A DNA stretch of 64,000 nt from Alcanivorax sp. REN37 (GTDB lineage: Bacteria; Pseudomonadota; Gammaproteobacteria; Pseudomonadales; Alcanivoracaceae), in the NCBI RefSeq assembly GCF_041102775.1, contig NZ_JBGCUO010000001.1, positions 248,001 to 312,000 on the forward strand, read 5' to 3'. The notes under the pieces were generated by a model, which was given only the letters and a program-made list of their open reading frames with translations, was not told where the DNA came from and did not search any database. Each line of letters starts with the position of its first letter. Position 1 is the first letter of the stretch. Position numbers and translations under genes: made by a program. Shown piece by piece: positions 34,218 through 41,977 of the stretch.

Positions 34218-36962
34218 ATGTCCGCACAAACGCCCGCCACGCCGCCGCTGATTCTGGTGGATGGCTCGTCCTATCTGTACCGCGCGTTTCACGCGCTACC
34301 GCCGCTGACCACCGCCGGCGGCCAGCCCACCGGCGCCATCCGAGGCGTGGTGTCGATGCTGCGCAAGCTGATCGCTGACTACCAGCCGACGCGCATGGCG
34401 GTGGTGTTCGACGCCAAGGGTAAAACGTTCCGCGATGAGCTGTTTGCCGATTACAAAGCCCAGCGCCCACCGATGCCGGATGATCTGCGCGCCCAAGTAG
34501 AGCCGCTGTACGCAGTGATCCGCGCCATGGGGCTGCCGTTGCTGGTGGAAGACGGCGTTGAGGCGGATGACGTCATCGGCACCTTGGCGCGGGACGCCGC
34601 TGCTGCCGGCGAAGCGGTGGTGATTTCCACCGGTGACAAGGACATGGCGCAGTTGGTCGATGAGCACATCACGCTGGTGAACACCATGAATCAGACGGTG
34701 ATGGACCCGGCTGGCGTACGTGAGAAGTTCGGCGTCGGGCCGGAACTGATCATCGACCTGTTGGCGCTGATGGGTGACAAGGTCGACAACATTCCCGGGG
34801 TGCCCGGCGTCGGTGAGAAAACGGCGCTAGCGCTGCTCACTGGCCTTGGCGGCATCGATGCCATCTACCGCGACTTGGACAAAGTGGCCGGGCTGGAGGT
34901 GCGCGGAGCGCGCACCTTGGGCGCCAAGCTGGCAGAGCATGAGGAGGCCGCGCGGCTGTCCTACCTGCTGGCCACCATCAAGGTCGATTGCCCGCTGGCG
35001 CCGCAAGCGTTGGAGATCACCGCGGCGGATCAAACCGCGCTGTTGGAGCTGTTCCGCGAACTGGAGTTCAAGGGCTGGGTGGCGGAGCTGGAGGGGGGCG
35101 ACGGCAGCACCGCCGATAGCGCCGACGCGCCGGCCGCGCCGCTGACGTTGGACCGCAGCGGCTACCAGACCATTACCGACCTGCCGCTGCTGGAGCAGTG
35201 GGTGGATCGGTTGCGGGCAGCCGGCTGTTTTGCCTTCGATACTGAAACCACCAGTCTTGATTACATGGCAGCCCAGTTGGTCGGGTTGTCGTTTGCCATC
35301 ACCCCGGGTGAAGCGGCTTATGTGCCGGTGGGTCACGATTATCCTGGTGCGCCGGAGCAGTTGTCCTGGGAGCAAGTGCGTGGCGCCATGCAGACGCTGC
35401 TGGAAGACCCGACGATCGGCAAAATCGGCCAGAACCTGAAGTACGACATGAGCGTGTTGGCCAGCCACGGTGTGGCGCTGCAGGGTATCGCCTACGACAC
35501 CATGCTGGAATCCTATGTGCTCGACTCGGTGGCCTCGCGCCACGACATGGACACATTGGCTAAGCGCCACCTCAACCATGACACCATCAGTTTCGAGGCC
35601 ATTGCCGGCAAGGGCGCCAAGCAGCTGACTTTCAACCAGATTCCGCTGGAGCAAGCAGCCGACTACGCCGCTGAGGATGCCGATGTGACGCTGCGTCTAC
35701 ATCAAGCGCTGTGGCCGCAACTGAGCACACAGCCGACGCTGGTATCGGTGTTCGAAGACATCGAACTGCCGCTGATCCCCGTGCTGTCCCGAATTGAGCG
35801 TACCGGCTGTTTCGTCGATGCCGACATGCTGCGCCACCAAAGTCAGCAGTTGGCGCGCAGCATGATGACGCTGGAGCAGGAAGCCCACCAGCTGGCCGGC
35901 CAGCCGTTTAACCTCAACTCGCCCAAGCAGCTCGGCGAGATCCTCTATGACAAGCTCGGCATTCCGGTGATCAAGAAAACGCCGAAGGGCGCGCCTTCCA
36001 CCGCTGAGCCGGTGCTGGCGGAACTGGCCGATGAGCATGCGCTGCCGCGGGTGATCATGGCTCACCGGGGTTTGAGCAAACTCAAGAGCACCTACACCGA
36101 CAAATTGCCGGAAATGATTTCCCCACGCAGCGGCCGCGTACACACCTCGTATCACCAAGCGGTGGCGGCCACCGGCCGGCTGTCGTCCAGCGATCCGAAT
36201 CTGCAGAACATTCCGGTGCGCAGCGAAGAAGGGCGCCGCATCCGCCAAGCGTTCCGGGCGCCGGAAGGGCGCCGCATCGTGGCCGCGGACTATTCCCAGA
36301 TTGAGCTGCGCATCATGGCGCATCTGAGTGGCGATGCCGGCCTGCGCGATGCGTTTGCTGAGGGGCTCGACATCCACCGCGCCACGGCTGCGGAGGTGTG
36401 GGAAAAGACCCTCGACACCGTCACGGACAACGAACGCCGCAATGCCAAAGCGATCAACTTCGGCCTGATCTACGGCATGAGTGCCTTCGGTCTGGCGCGG
36501 CAATTGGGGATTCCCCGTCACGAAGCACAGGATTACATTGACCGCTATTTCGCTCGTTATCCCGGCGTGAAGGAATACATGGAGCGCACCCGTGCGCTGG
36601 CGGCGGAGCAGGGCTTTGTTGAAACCCTGTTCGGGCGCCGTCTGTATCTGCCCGAGATCCACAGCCGTAATGCGGCCCTGCGGCAGGGTGCTGAGCGCAC
36701 CGCCATCAACGCACCGATGCAAGGCACGGCGGCGGACATCATCAAGCGCGCGATGATCAGCGTCGACGACTGGCTGCAACAGGCCGGTCTTGATGTGCTG
36801 ATGATCATGCAGGTGCATGACGAACTGGTGTTCGAAGTGGCGGCGGCTGATGTGCCGGCCCTGATCGAGGGGCTGTGTCCGCGCATGGAGGCCGCTGCTG
36901 AGTTGTCGGTGCCGCTAAAAGTGGAAACGGGCGTGGGCGACAACTGGGACGAGGCACACTGA
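34218..36962 (+). CDS. polA: DNA polymerase I PolA
   Basis: 914-residue repair and Okazaki-fragment polymerase with all three activities. The 5' nuclease domain starts [19 protein letters not shown] and has [12 protein letters not shown]. The 3'-5' exonuclease is intact, with FDTETTSLD and the later [13 protein letters not shown]. The polymerase domain has motif A DYSQIELR, motif [15 protein letters not shown] and motif [12 protein letters not shown] 34218 ([10 protein letters not shown]) is preferred to 34161 because the homologous region begins a few residues later. Followed 6 bases on by the DUF815 gene. Confidence 0.97.
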   Translation: MSAQTPATPPLILVDGSSYLYRAFHALPPLTTAGGQPTGAIRGVVSMLRKLIADYQPTRMAVVFDAKGKTFRDELFADYKAQRPPMPDDLRAQVEPLYAVIRAMGLPLLVEDGVEADDVIGTLARDAAAAGEAVVISTGDKDMAQLVDEHITLVNTMNQTVMDPAGVREKFGVGPELIIDLLALMGDKVDNIPGVPGVGEKTALALLTGLGGIDAIYRDLDKVAGLEVRGARTLGAKLAEHEEAARLSYLLATIKVDCPLAPQALEITAADQTALLELFRELEFKGWVAELEGGDGSTADSADAPAAPLTLDRSGYQTITDLPLLEQWVDRLRAAGCFAFDTETTSLDYMAAQLVGLSFAITPGEAAYVPVGHDYPGAPEQLSWEQVRGAMQTLLEDPTIGKIGQNLKYDMSVLASHGVALQGIAYDTMLESYVLDSVASRHDMDTLAKRHLNHDTISFEAIAGKGAKQLTFNQIPLEQAADYAAEDADVTLRLHQALWPQLSTQPTLVSVFEDIELPLIPVLSRIERTGCFVDADMLRHQSQQLARSMMTLEQEAHQLAGQPFNLNSPKQLGEILYDKLGIPVIKKTPKGAPSTAEPVLAELADEHALPRVIMAHRGLSKLKSTYTDKLPEMISPRSGRVHTSYHQAVAATGRLSSSDPNLQNIPVRSEEGRRIRQAFRAPEGRRIVAADYSQIELRIMAHLSGDAGLRDAFAEGLDIHRATAAEVWEKTLDTVTDNERRNAKAINFGLIYGMSAFGLARQLGIPRHEAQDYIDRYFARYPGVKEYMERTRALAAEQGFVETLFGRRLYLPEIHSRNAALRQGAERTAINAPMQGTAADIIKRAMISVDDWLQQAGLDVLMIMQVHDELVFEVAAADVPALIEGLCPRMEAAAELSVPLKVETGVGDNWDEAH

Positions 36963-36967
36963 GACCA

Positions 36968-37729
36968 ATGAGCAGTATCGACTGGAAAAACACCGAAGCG
37001 GCGCTGTGGCGCAGCTACAACAAGAGCCTGCGCGCGGTGCGTCGGCGCGATCCTATCCGGCTGGATGACCTGCTCGGTATCCAGGCACAGAAGCAGAAGG
37101 TGGTGCAGAACACCGAGCGTTTCCTCGCCGGCCAGCCCTGCAACCACGTGTTGCTGTGGGGCAGCCGTGGCACCGGCAAGTCGTCCATCGTCAAGGCGCT
37201 GCTGAATGAATACGCCCCGCAAGGGCTGCGGCTGATCCAAGTCGACAAGGACGAACTGGCCGCATTGCCGGAAATCGTCGATGACATCCGTGAGCGCTCG
37301 CAGCGCTTCATCGTCTACTGTGACGATCTGTCCTTCGACGAGGGCGAGCATGGCTACAAGCACCTCAAAACGGTGATGGAAGGCTCCATTGAGCTGCCGC
37401 CGGAGAACGTGCGCATCTACGCCTCCTCCAACCGCCGCCACCTGCTGCCGGAATACAGCCGCGACAACCTGCAAAGCAAAGTCATTGATGGTGAACTGCA
37501 TTTGGGCGACGCGATCGAGGAGCGTATCTCGTTGGCCGATCGCTTCGGTCTCAGTGTGTCGTTCCACCCAATTTCCGAGCAGGGTTATTTCGAGATGATC
37601 GACCACCTGTTTCCGGACGTGGCCGACCGCGACGCGCTGCACATGAAAGCGCGGCTGTTCGCCACCCAGAAGGGCGGCCGTTCCGGTCGCACCGCGCAGC
37701 AGTTCTGGAACCAGTTCAGCGAGCGCTGA
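36968..37729 (+). CDS. DUF815-family AAA+ ATPase
   Basis: 253 residues. Walker A GSRGTGKSS at about 58-66, Walker B FIVYCDDLSFDE, sensor region ENVRIYASSNRRHLLPE, and a C-terminal RTAQQFWNQF that is typical of DUF815. The family's biological function is not established. It is 6 bases downstream of polA and likely co-transcribed. Confidence 0.9.
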   Translation: MSSIDWKNTEAALWRSYNKSLRAVRRRDPIRLDDLLGIQAQKQKVVQNTERFLAGQPCNHVLLWGSRGTGKSSIVKALLNEYAPQGLRLIQVDKDELAALPEIVDDIRERSQRFIVYCDDLSFDEGEHGYKHLKTVMEGSIELPPENVRIYASSNRRHLLPEYSRDNLQSKVIDGELHLGDAIEERISLADRFGLSVSFHPISEQGYFEMIDHLFPDVADRDALHMKARLFATQKGGRSGRTAQQFWNQFSER

Positions 37730-37742
37730 GGGTGATTGTGAA

Positions 37743-37765
37743 ATCCGCCCCAGCCGCGGGCGGAT
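37743..37765 (+). terminator. Hairpin after the DUF815 gene
   Basis: Perfect 8-bp stem ATCCGCCC/GGGCGGAT with a 7-base loop, 13 bases after the stop codon. No T-run. Confidence 0.5.
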
Positions 37766-37917
37766 GCGCCATAAATCCGCGCATCTATCGATATTAGTAG
37801 GGATGTTGACCGGGTCGCAGCCCCGGTGACGACTGGCTCCGCCCTGCAATGTGATGGCGGTGGCGCCAAGCGCTTGGGAAATGCCAAATCTCGGTGCGCA
37901 GTAATATCCGGGCACAG

Positions 37918-37936
37918 AAAAAGCCGCATTGCGGCT
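37918..37936 (-). terminator. Minus-strand terminator, possible end of the engB transcript
   Basis: On the minus strand AGCCGC-AAT-GCGGCT is followed by a short T-run (TTTTC). The only minus-strand gene upstream of it is engB, whose stop is 420 bases away, beyond the small-RNA locus. Confidence 0.55.
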
Positions 37937-37988
37937 CGGATTTGAATGTAAAAGATCGGCTTTTCAGCCGTGACCACGTGGCATGGCG

Positions 37989-38015
37989 GAACTTAAGCCA
38001 GTAAAGTTCCTCTCA
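37989..38015 (+). promoter_or_regulatory. Sigma-E/AlgU-type promoter of the small RNA
   Basis: GAACTT (37989-37994) and TCTCA (38011-38015) are separated by 16 bases. This agrees with the extracytoplasmic sigma factor AlgU/RpoE consensus (GAACTT, then TCTGA-like). ErsA of Pseudomonas, at the same chromosomal place, is known to be AlgU-dependent. Confidence 0.65.
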
Positions 38016-38019
38016 GCAA

Positions 38020-38178
38020 GTGACTGCGGAACGGTATCCCCCCGATCCCCCCAGTAACCCTCGCCGGTCCGTAGTCTTTTTAGTCTCCGGTTGACTTCCC
38101 CCAGAGAACCGGAGGCGGCAAGCCTCCCTAGCAGCGCAGTCGTTCCCTTCCCCCGATTTGCTGCTAGGGATTTTTTTT
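38020..38178 (+). ncRNA. ErsA/Spot42-like small RNA (C-rich loops)
   Basis: Predicted transcript of about 160 bases between polA-DUF815 and engB, where pseudomonads encode ErsA and enterics encode Spot 42. It has C-rich unpaired stretches around 38038-38052, a hairpin CTCCGGTT/AACCGGAG (38085-38092 and 38107-38114) whose loop contains CTTCCCCC, and a terminator stem CCCTAGCAGC/GCTGCTAGGG (38126-38135 and 38160-38169) with another CTTCCCCC in its loop, then eight T. C-rich loops would pair with G-rich ribosome sites. The 5' end is inferred from the promoter. Confidence 0.75.
38126..38178 (+). terminator. Rho-independent terminator of the small RNA
   Basis: 10-bp perfect stem, large C-rich loop (24 bases), one A and then T8 (38171-38178). 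No coding region lies just upstream, so it marks an untranslated transcript. Confidence 0.93.
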
Positions 38179-38355
38179 GCCCGCAGAACACCCCCCCAGG
38201 CGCTGCCAGCATACTACTGCGTGGTACTAAGCAATCGGCATGCCAACTGTGACCAAAGTCCTTAAAACCCTGCAAACATCCCGATCGGCCGTTGCCGCTT
38301 CATCGTCCTCGCGTTGGCAAAGTGACCAACTGGGCGCGCAGGGTGACAAAAAGCG

Positions 38356-38976
38356 TCACTCGGTCGCCGGGTCCAGCTCTAGCCACTGACCAATCAGGTC
38401 CCAAGCTTCTTCGAGGCCTAGGCCGCTGGTGGAGGAGAACAGCTGTAGTGACAGCGGGCCCGGGTGGTCTTTGAGCGCTTTGCGCACATTCATCAGCGTG
38501 GTCTTGGCGGCCCCGTAGCTGAGCTTGTCGGCTTTGGTCAGCAGCACATGCAGCGGCATTTCCGCCTTTGCGCCCCAATCCAGCAGCATGTGGTCGAAGT
38601 CCTTGAGCGGATGGCGCACGTCCATCAACAGAATCAGGCCAGCCAGGCTTTGACGCTGGGACAGGTAACCATCGAGTTCTTTCTGCCACTGCTGGCGGGT
38701 CTGGGCACCCACCTTGGCGTAGCCGTAGCCGGGCAAGTCCACCAGTCGACGGTCCTCGGCCACATCAAAGAAGTTCAGCAGTTGGGTGCGGCCCGGTGTC
38801 TTGGAGGTCCGCGCCAGCGTCTTTTGGCTGCACAAGCGATTGAGTGCACTGGACTTGCCGGCATTGGAGCGCCCGGCGAACGCCACCTCACGGCCTTCAT
38901 CGGGGGGGCACTGCTTGTAGAGTTGGGCGCTGGTAAGGAACTGGGTGGAGTGCAGTTGGCGTTCGATCGGGTGCAT
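38356..38976 (-). CDS. engB: ribosome-biogenesis GTP-binding protein EngB (YsxC/YihA)
   Basis: 206-residue essential-type GTPase for ribosome assembly. G1 GRSNAGKSS (35-43), G2 TSKTPGRTQ, G3 DLPGYGYA, G4 TKADKL and G5 FSSTSGLG are all present. ATG 38976 gives the family N-terminus HPIERQLHSTQFLTSA; the open frame to 39249 runs into the cytochrome promoter. Divergent from cytochrome c5. Confidence 0.96.
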   Translation of the reverse strand: MHPIERQLHSTQFLTSAQLYKQCPPDEGREVAFAGRSNAGKSSALNRLCSQKTLARTSKTPGRTQLLNFFDVAEDRRLVDLPGYGYAKVGAQTRQQWQKELDGYLSQRQSLAGLILLMDVRHPLKDFDHMLLDWGAKAEMPLHVLLTKADKLSYGAAKTTLMNVRKALKDHPGPLSLQLFSSTSGLGLEEAWDLIGQWLELDPATE

Positions 38977-39079
38977 GGGTGTCTCGCGGGTCCGGGTGCG
39001 CAGGGTGGCGTGCATGGTGGCGGCTTGCGGCCGGCGGCGCAAACCCGTCGTTTGGGGTAGTAAAGACCATAATCGGTGT

Positions 39080-39108
39080 GACGAAATTATGGGGCTATGG
39101 TATATAAT
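39080..39108 (+). promoter_or_regulatory. Promoter of the cytochrome c operon
   Basis: A perfect -10 TATAAT at 39103-39108, with a weak -35 (GTGACG/TGACGA around 39078-39084, 18-19 bases upstream). The first codon of cytochrome c5 is about 80 bases downstream. Confidence 0.55.
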
Positions 39109-39191
39109 GCGCGCCGCCGGGCTTGGTCCGGCCGCATTGCACCAACCCGACCCTGATCGGCGGCCCCCCGACCGCCTGGGAGCATGACGCG

Positions 39192-39485
39192 ATGAAGAAG
39201 CTGCTGACTGTCGCCGCCCTGGCCCTTTGTGCCGGCGTGGCAAGCGCAAATTCCGTTGAAGACCGCTACAACGCGGCCTGCGTGTTCTGCCATAGCACTG
39301 GCGCTGCTGGCGCTCCGAAAGTGGGCGACCAAGCTGCCTGGGCTCCGCGCCTTGAAAAAGGCATGGACACGCTGATCAAGCATTCGAAGGAAGGATTCGG
39401 TGCCATGCCGCCGCGCGGCATGTGCATGGATTGCAGCGACGATGAATACCGTGCGCTGATCGAATACATGAGCAAAAGCAAATAA
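39192..39485 (+). CDS. cytochrome c5 family protein
   Basis: Periplasmic monoheme electron carrier, 97 residues, signal peptide MKKLLTVAALALCAGVASA. Heme motif CVFCH (C30, C33, H34), distal Met region GAMPPRGM, and the extra Cys pair CMDC (78, 81) that forms the c5-type disulfide. ATG 39192 is supported by GGAG about 9 bases before it. Cytochrome c4 follows after 19 bases. Confidence 0.94.
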   Translation: MKKLLTVAALALCAGVASANSVEDRYNAACVFCHSTGAAGAPKVGDQAAWAPRLEKGMDTLIKHSKEGFGAMPPRGMCMDCSDDEYRALIEYMSKSK

Positions 39486-39504
39486 GACGATTGAAGGATA
39501 GATC

Positions 39505-40152
39505 ATGAAGTCCTTGAAGCTGTGTGCCCTGTTGCTGGCTGGCCTGGTGGCCGGTCACGCCCAAGCCGCTGGTGATGCCGATGCCGGCCAAGCCAAATCA
39601 GCCGTGTGTGCGGCTTGCCACGGGCCGGATGGCAACAGCCCCATGGCCATGTACCCGAAACTGGCTGGCCAGTCCGAGCAGTACCTGAACAAGCAGATGC
39701 ACGACTTCAAGAGCGGCCTGCGTGAAGACCCGGTGATGCAGGCCCAGGTGGCCACCCTGTCCGACCAGGACATGGCGGATCTGTCTGCCTACTTTGCTGC
39801 GCAGACCATCGAAACCGGCATGGCCAAACCGGATCTGGTAGCGGAAGGTGAGCGCCTGTTCCGTGGCGGCAACATGGAAAAAGGCATGGCCGCCTGCTCT
39901 GGTTGCCACAGCCCCACCGGCGCTGGCATTGCTGCCGCCCGCTTCCCGGCCATCGGTGGCCAGTCCGCCGAGTACGTGGAAGCCCAGCTGCGCGCTTTCC
40001 GCGCCGCCGGCCGTGATGATCTGGATGCTGCCAAGTACCGCCGCAACGATGCGGATGGCGAAGCGCCAGGCATGATGCAGACCATCGCTGCCAAAATGAG
40101 CGACCGCGAGATTCGCGCGTTGGCCAGCTTCATCAGCGGCCTGTCTGACTGA
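39505..40152 (+). CDS. diheme cytochrome c4
   Basis: Periplasmic diheme electron carrier to terminal oxidases, 215 residues, signal peptide ending GHAQA. Two heme motifs, CAACH (C35, C38, H39) and CSGCH (C131, C134, H135), sit in two similar half-domains. The c4 features GNSPMAMYPKLAGQ and FPAIGGQSAEYVEAQL are present. AAGGA ribosome site. Followed by a terminator. Confidence 0.96.
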   Translation: MKSLKLCALLLAGLVAGHAQAAGDADAGQAKSAVCAACHGPDGNSPMAMYPKLAGQSEQYLNKQMHDFKSGLREDPVMQAQVATLSDQDMADLSAYFAAQTIETGMAKPDLVAEGERLFRGGNMEKGMAACSGCHSPTGAGIAAARFPAIGGQSAEYVEAQLRAFRAAGRDDLDAAKYRRNDADGEAPGMMQTIAAKMSDREIRALASFISGLSD

Positions 40153-40174
40153 CCCTGATGATGGGGCGACCCTT

Positions 40175-40209
40175 CCAAAAGGCGGCTTAGGCCGCCTTTT
40201 GGTGTTTTT
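40175..40209 (+). terminator. Terminator after cytochrome c4
   Basis: 12-bp stem CCAAAAGGCGGC/GCCGCCTTTTGG with TTAG loop (arms 40175-40186 and 40191-40202), followed by TGTTTTT. Confidence 0.93.
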
Positions 40210-40337
40210 ACGCAACAGCGACAAGAAAATCGGCCTGCGGTGCAACGATTCCGGGTCACGCCGGTCATAACGCCCGTTGGGATGGTCCCGACGCAGGGGC
40301 GTCATGGCGGACCGAGTTCAGATACAACGAGGAGAAC

Positions 40338-40994
40338 ATGATGCTGCGAGTGGCGATGGGGATGATGGCTCTGGTGGTGGCGCTGTTTGCCGCCCCGACT
40401 TGGGCCGACGGCGCCCGCTTCGAAGAAGGCAAGCACTACCAGACACTGGCGCGGGCACTGGACGTGGACGATCCGGACAAGATCGAGGTGCGGGAGTTCT
40501 TCTTCTACGGCTGCCCGGCCTGCTACTCGGTGGAGCCCTACGTGGATGCCTGGCAGGAACGTGCCGGCAACGACGTCAATCTGGTGCGCTCGCCGATCCT
40601 GTTCATCCGTGGCGCCGAGCCGCTGGCACGCGCCTTCTTCACCGCTGAAGCGCTGGGTGTGCTGGACGAGATCCACACCCCGCTGTTCGACGGCATCCAC
40701 AAGCACCGCGACCAGCGCCTGTTCCTGGAAGATGGCCTGCGCGAGTTCTTCGGCAAGTACGGTGTCAGCGCCGCGGACTTCGACCAAGTGTTCGGCTCCG
40801 TGGGTGTGACTGCGCAGATGCGCGCCGCCGATACCGTGGCCCGTGACTCCGGTCTGCGCGGCGTGCCGGCCTTCACCGTCAATGGCAAGTACATGGTGCT
40901 GCGCACCAACCTGCGCAATGACACCGAGACCTTCCAGGTGATCGATTACCTGGTCAACCGTGAGCGTCAGGCGCGCCAGCGTCAGGGCGGCTGA
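40338..40994 (+). CDS. dsbA: thiol:disulfide interchange protein DsbA, with CPAC active site
   Basis: Periplasmic dithiol oxidase, 218 residues, signal peptide ending PTWA. The thioredoxin-fold active site is C59-P-A-C62 in FFYGCPACYSVEP, not the CPHC of E. coli and Pseudomonas DsbA; the cis-proline loop GVPAFTVNGKY and helical insertion are normal. The rest matches the Pseudomonas-type DsbA, and the place after cytochromes c5 and c4 is syntenic. Ribosome site GAGGAG before tandem ATG codons at 40338 and 40341. Confidence 0.94.
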   Translation: MMLRVAMGMMALVVALFAAPTWADGARFEEGKHYQTLARALDVDDPDKIEVREFFFYGCPACYSVEPYVDAWQERAGNDVNLVRSPILFIRGAEPLARAFFTAEALGVLDEIHTPLFDGIHKHRDQRLFLEDGLREFFGKYGVSAADFDQVFGSVGVTAQMRAADTVARDSGLRGVPAFTVNGKYMVLRTNLRNDTETFQVIDYLVNRERQARQRQGG

Positions 40995-41046
40995 CCGGGA
41001 CCGAATCCGCGGGGCGGCTGTTGCCGCCCCATCAGGAGAGTCCTTG

Positions 41047-41925
41047 ATGAGCACCACAGAGCAGTTGCCGCATCCCCGCAACAAACCGGTGTCACTGGTG
41101 CGGGAAGGGCTGCGGGGGGTCCGTGAGACTCAAGTGGTGGCGTTGCCCCAGGACCGGCTGCGGATGTTGTCGTTCAACATCCAAGCCGGCATCGGCACGT
41201 CCAAGTTCAGCGAGTATTTCACCGGCAGCTGGAAACATTTGGTGGCCGCACCGACCAGCGTTGAAAACCTGCAACGCATCAGCCAAGTGATCCGCGATTA
41301 CGATCTGGTGGCCTTACAGGAAGTCGATGGCGGCAGCCTGCGCTCACGCTTTCTCAATCAACTGTCCCACTTGGCCGATCAGGCCGGCTTCCCGTTCTGG
41401 CACCAACAGCTCAATCGCAACCTCGGCAAACTCGGTCAATTCAGCAATGGCTTGCTGAGCCGGCCGATTCCCTATGCGGTGGAGGACCATCGTTTGCCGG
41501 GGCTGCCCGGGCGTGGCGCTTTCATTGTCAAATACGGCCATCCGGAGATGCCGCTGGTGGTGGTGGGTGTACACCTAGCGCTCGGCGGCCGTTACCGCAA
41601 CGCTCAGCTGTTCTACTTGGCGCAATTGCTCAAACGCTATCCCTACGTGGTGATCATGGGCGATTTTAACTGCCTGCCCGATGAACTGCTGCGCTCGCCG
41701 ATCTCGGAACTGGACATCCGCCTGATGGACGGCGAGCATCGTACCTACCCGAGCTGGGCCCCGGAAAAACACCTCGACCACATCCTTGTCAGCCGTGATC
41801 TCGAAACCGCGCAAACCGGCGTGCTGGACCAGTGCCTGCTGTCCGATCACTTGCCGGTGGCCACCGAAATCATCGTGCCCGAGGCGGTGCGTGATGCCGC
41901 GGCGGAGTTACCGCGCCGCTCCTGA
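41047..41925 (+). CDS. endonuclease/exonuclease/phosphatase (EEP) family protein
   Basis: 292-residue Mg-dependent phosphodiesterase fold. Catalytic pieces: LSFNIQAGIG at the start, LQEVDGGS with the metal Glu, VVGVHLALGG, MGDFNCLPDE, and LDHILVS followed by SDHLPV. The substrate (DNA, lipid or phosphatase-type) is not decidable. ATG 41047 follows AGGAGA. It lies 52 bases downstream of dsbA and 52 bases upstream of recC. Confidence 0.88.
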   Translation: MSTTEQLPHPRNKPVSLVREGLRGVRETQVVALPQDRLRMLSFNIQAGIGTSKFSEYFTGSWKHLVAAPTSVENLQRISQVIRDYDLVALQEVDGGSLRSRFLNQLSHLADQAGFPFWHQQLNRNLGKLGQFSNGLLSRPIPYAVEDHRLPGLPGRGAFIVKYGHPEMPLVVVGVHLALGGRYRNAQLFYLAQLLKRYPYVVIMGDFNCLPDELLRSPISELDIRLMDGEHRTYPSWAPEKHLDHILVSRDLETAQTGVLDQCLLSDHLPVATEIIVPEAVRDAAAELPRRS

Positions 41926-41977
41926 GCGGCCCTGCTCGTTGATGTGACGATCCGCCGTTCGGCGGGCAGGAAGGGGC

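Larger units (their letters stand above)
37730..38355. other. Long intergenic region between the DUF815 gene and engB (626 bases)
   Basis: No protein-coding gene is supported. It contains a terminator hairpin for polA-DUF815 (37743-37765), a minus-strand terminator (37918-37936), an AlgU/sigma-E-like promoter (37989-38015), an apparent small RNA with its own terminator (about 38020-38178), and about 170 bases before the engB stop in which I see nothing definite. Confidence 0.7.

Noticed and set aside
37800-37870. Possible tRNA-like fold in the polA-engB intergenic region
   Set aside because: GC-rich pieces do not form a cloverleaf, and no T-loop or anticodon arm can be placed.
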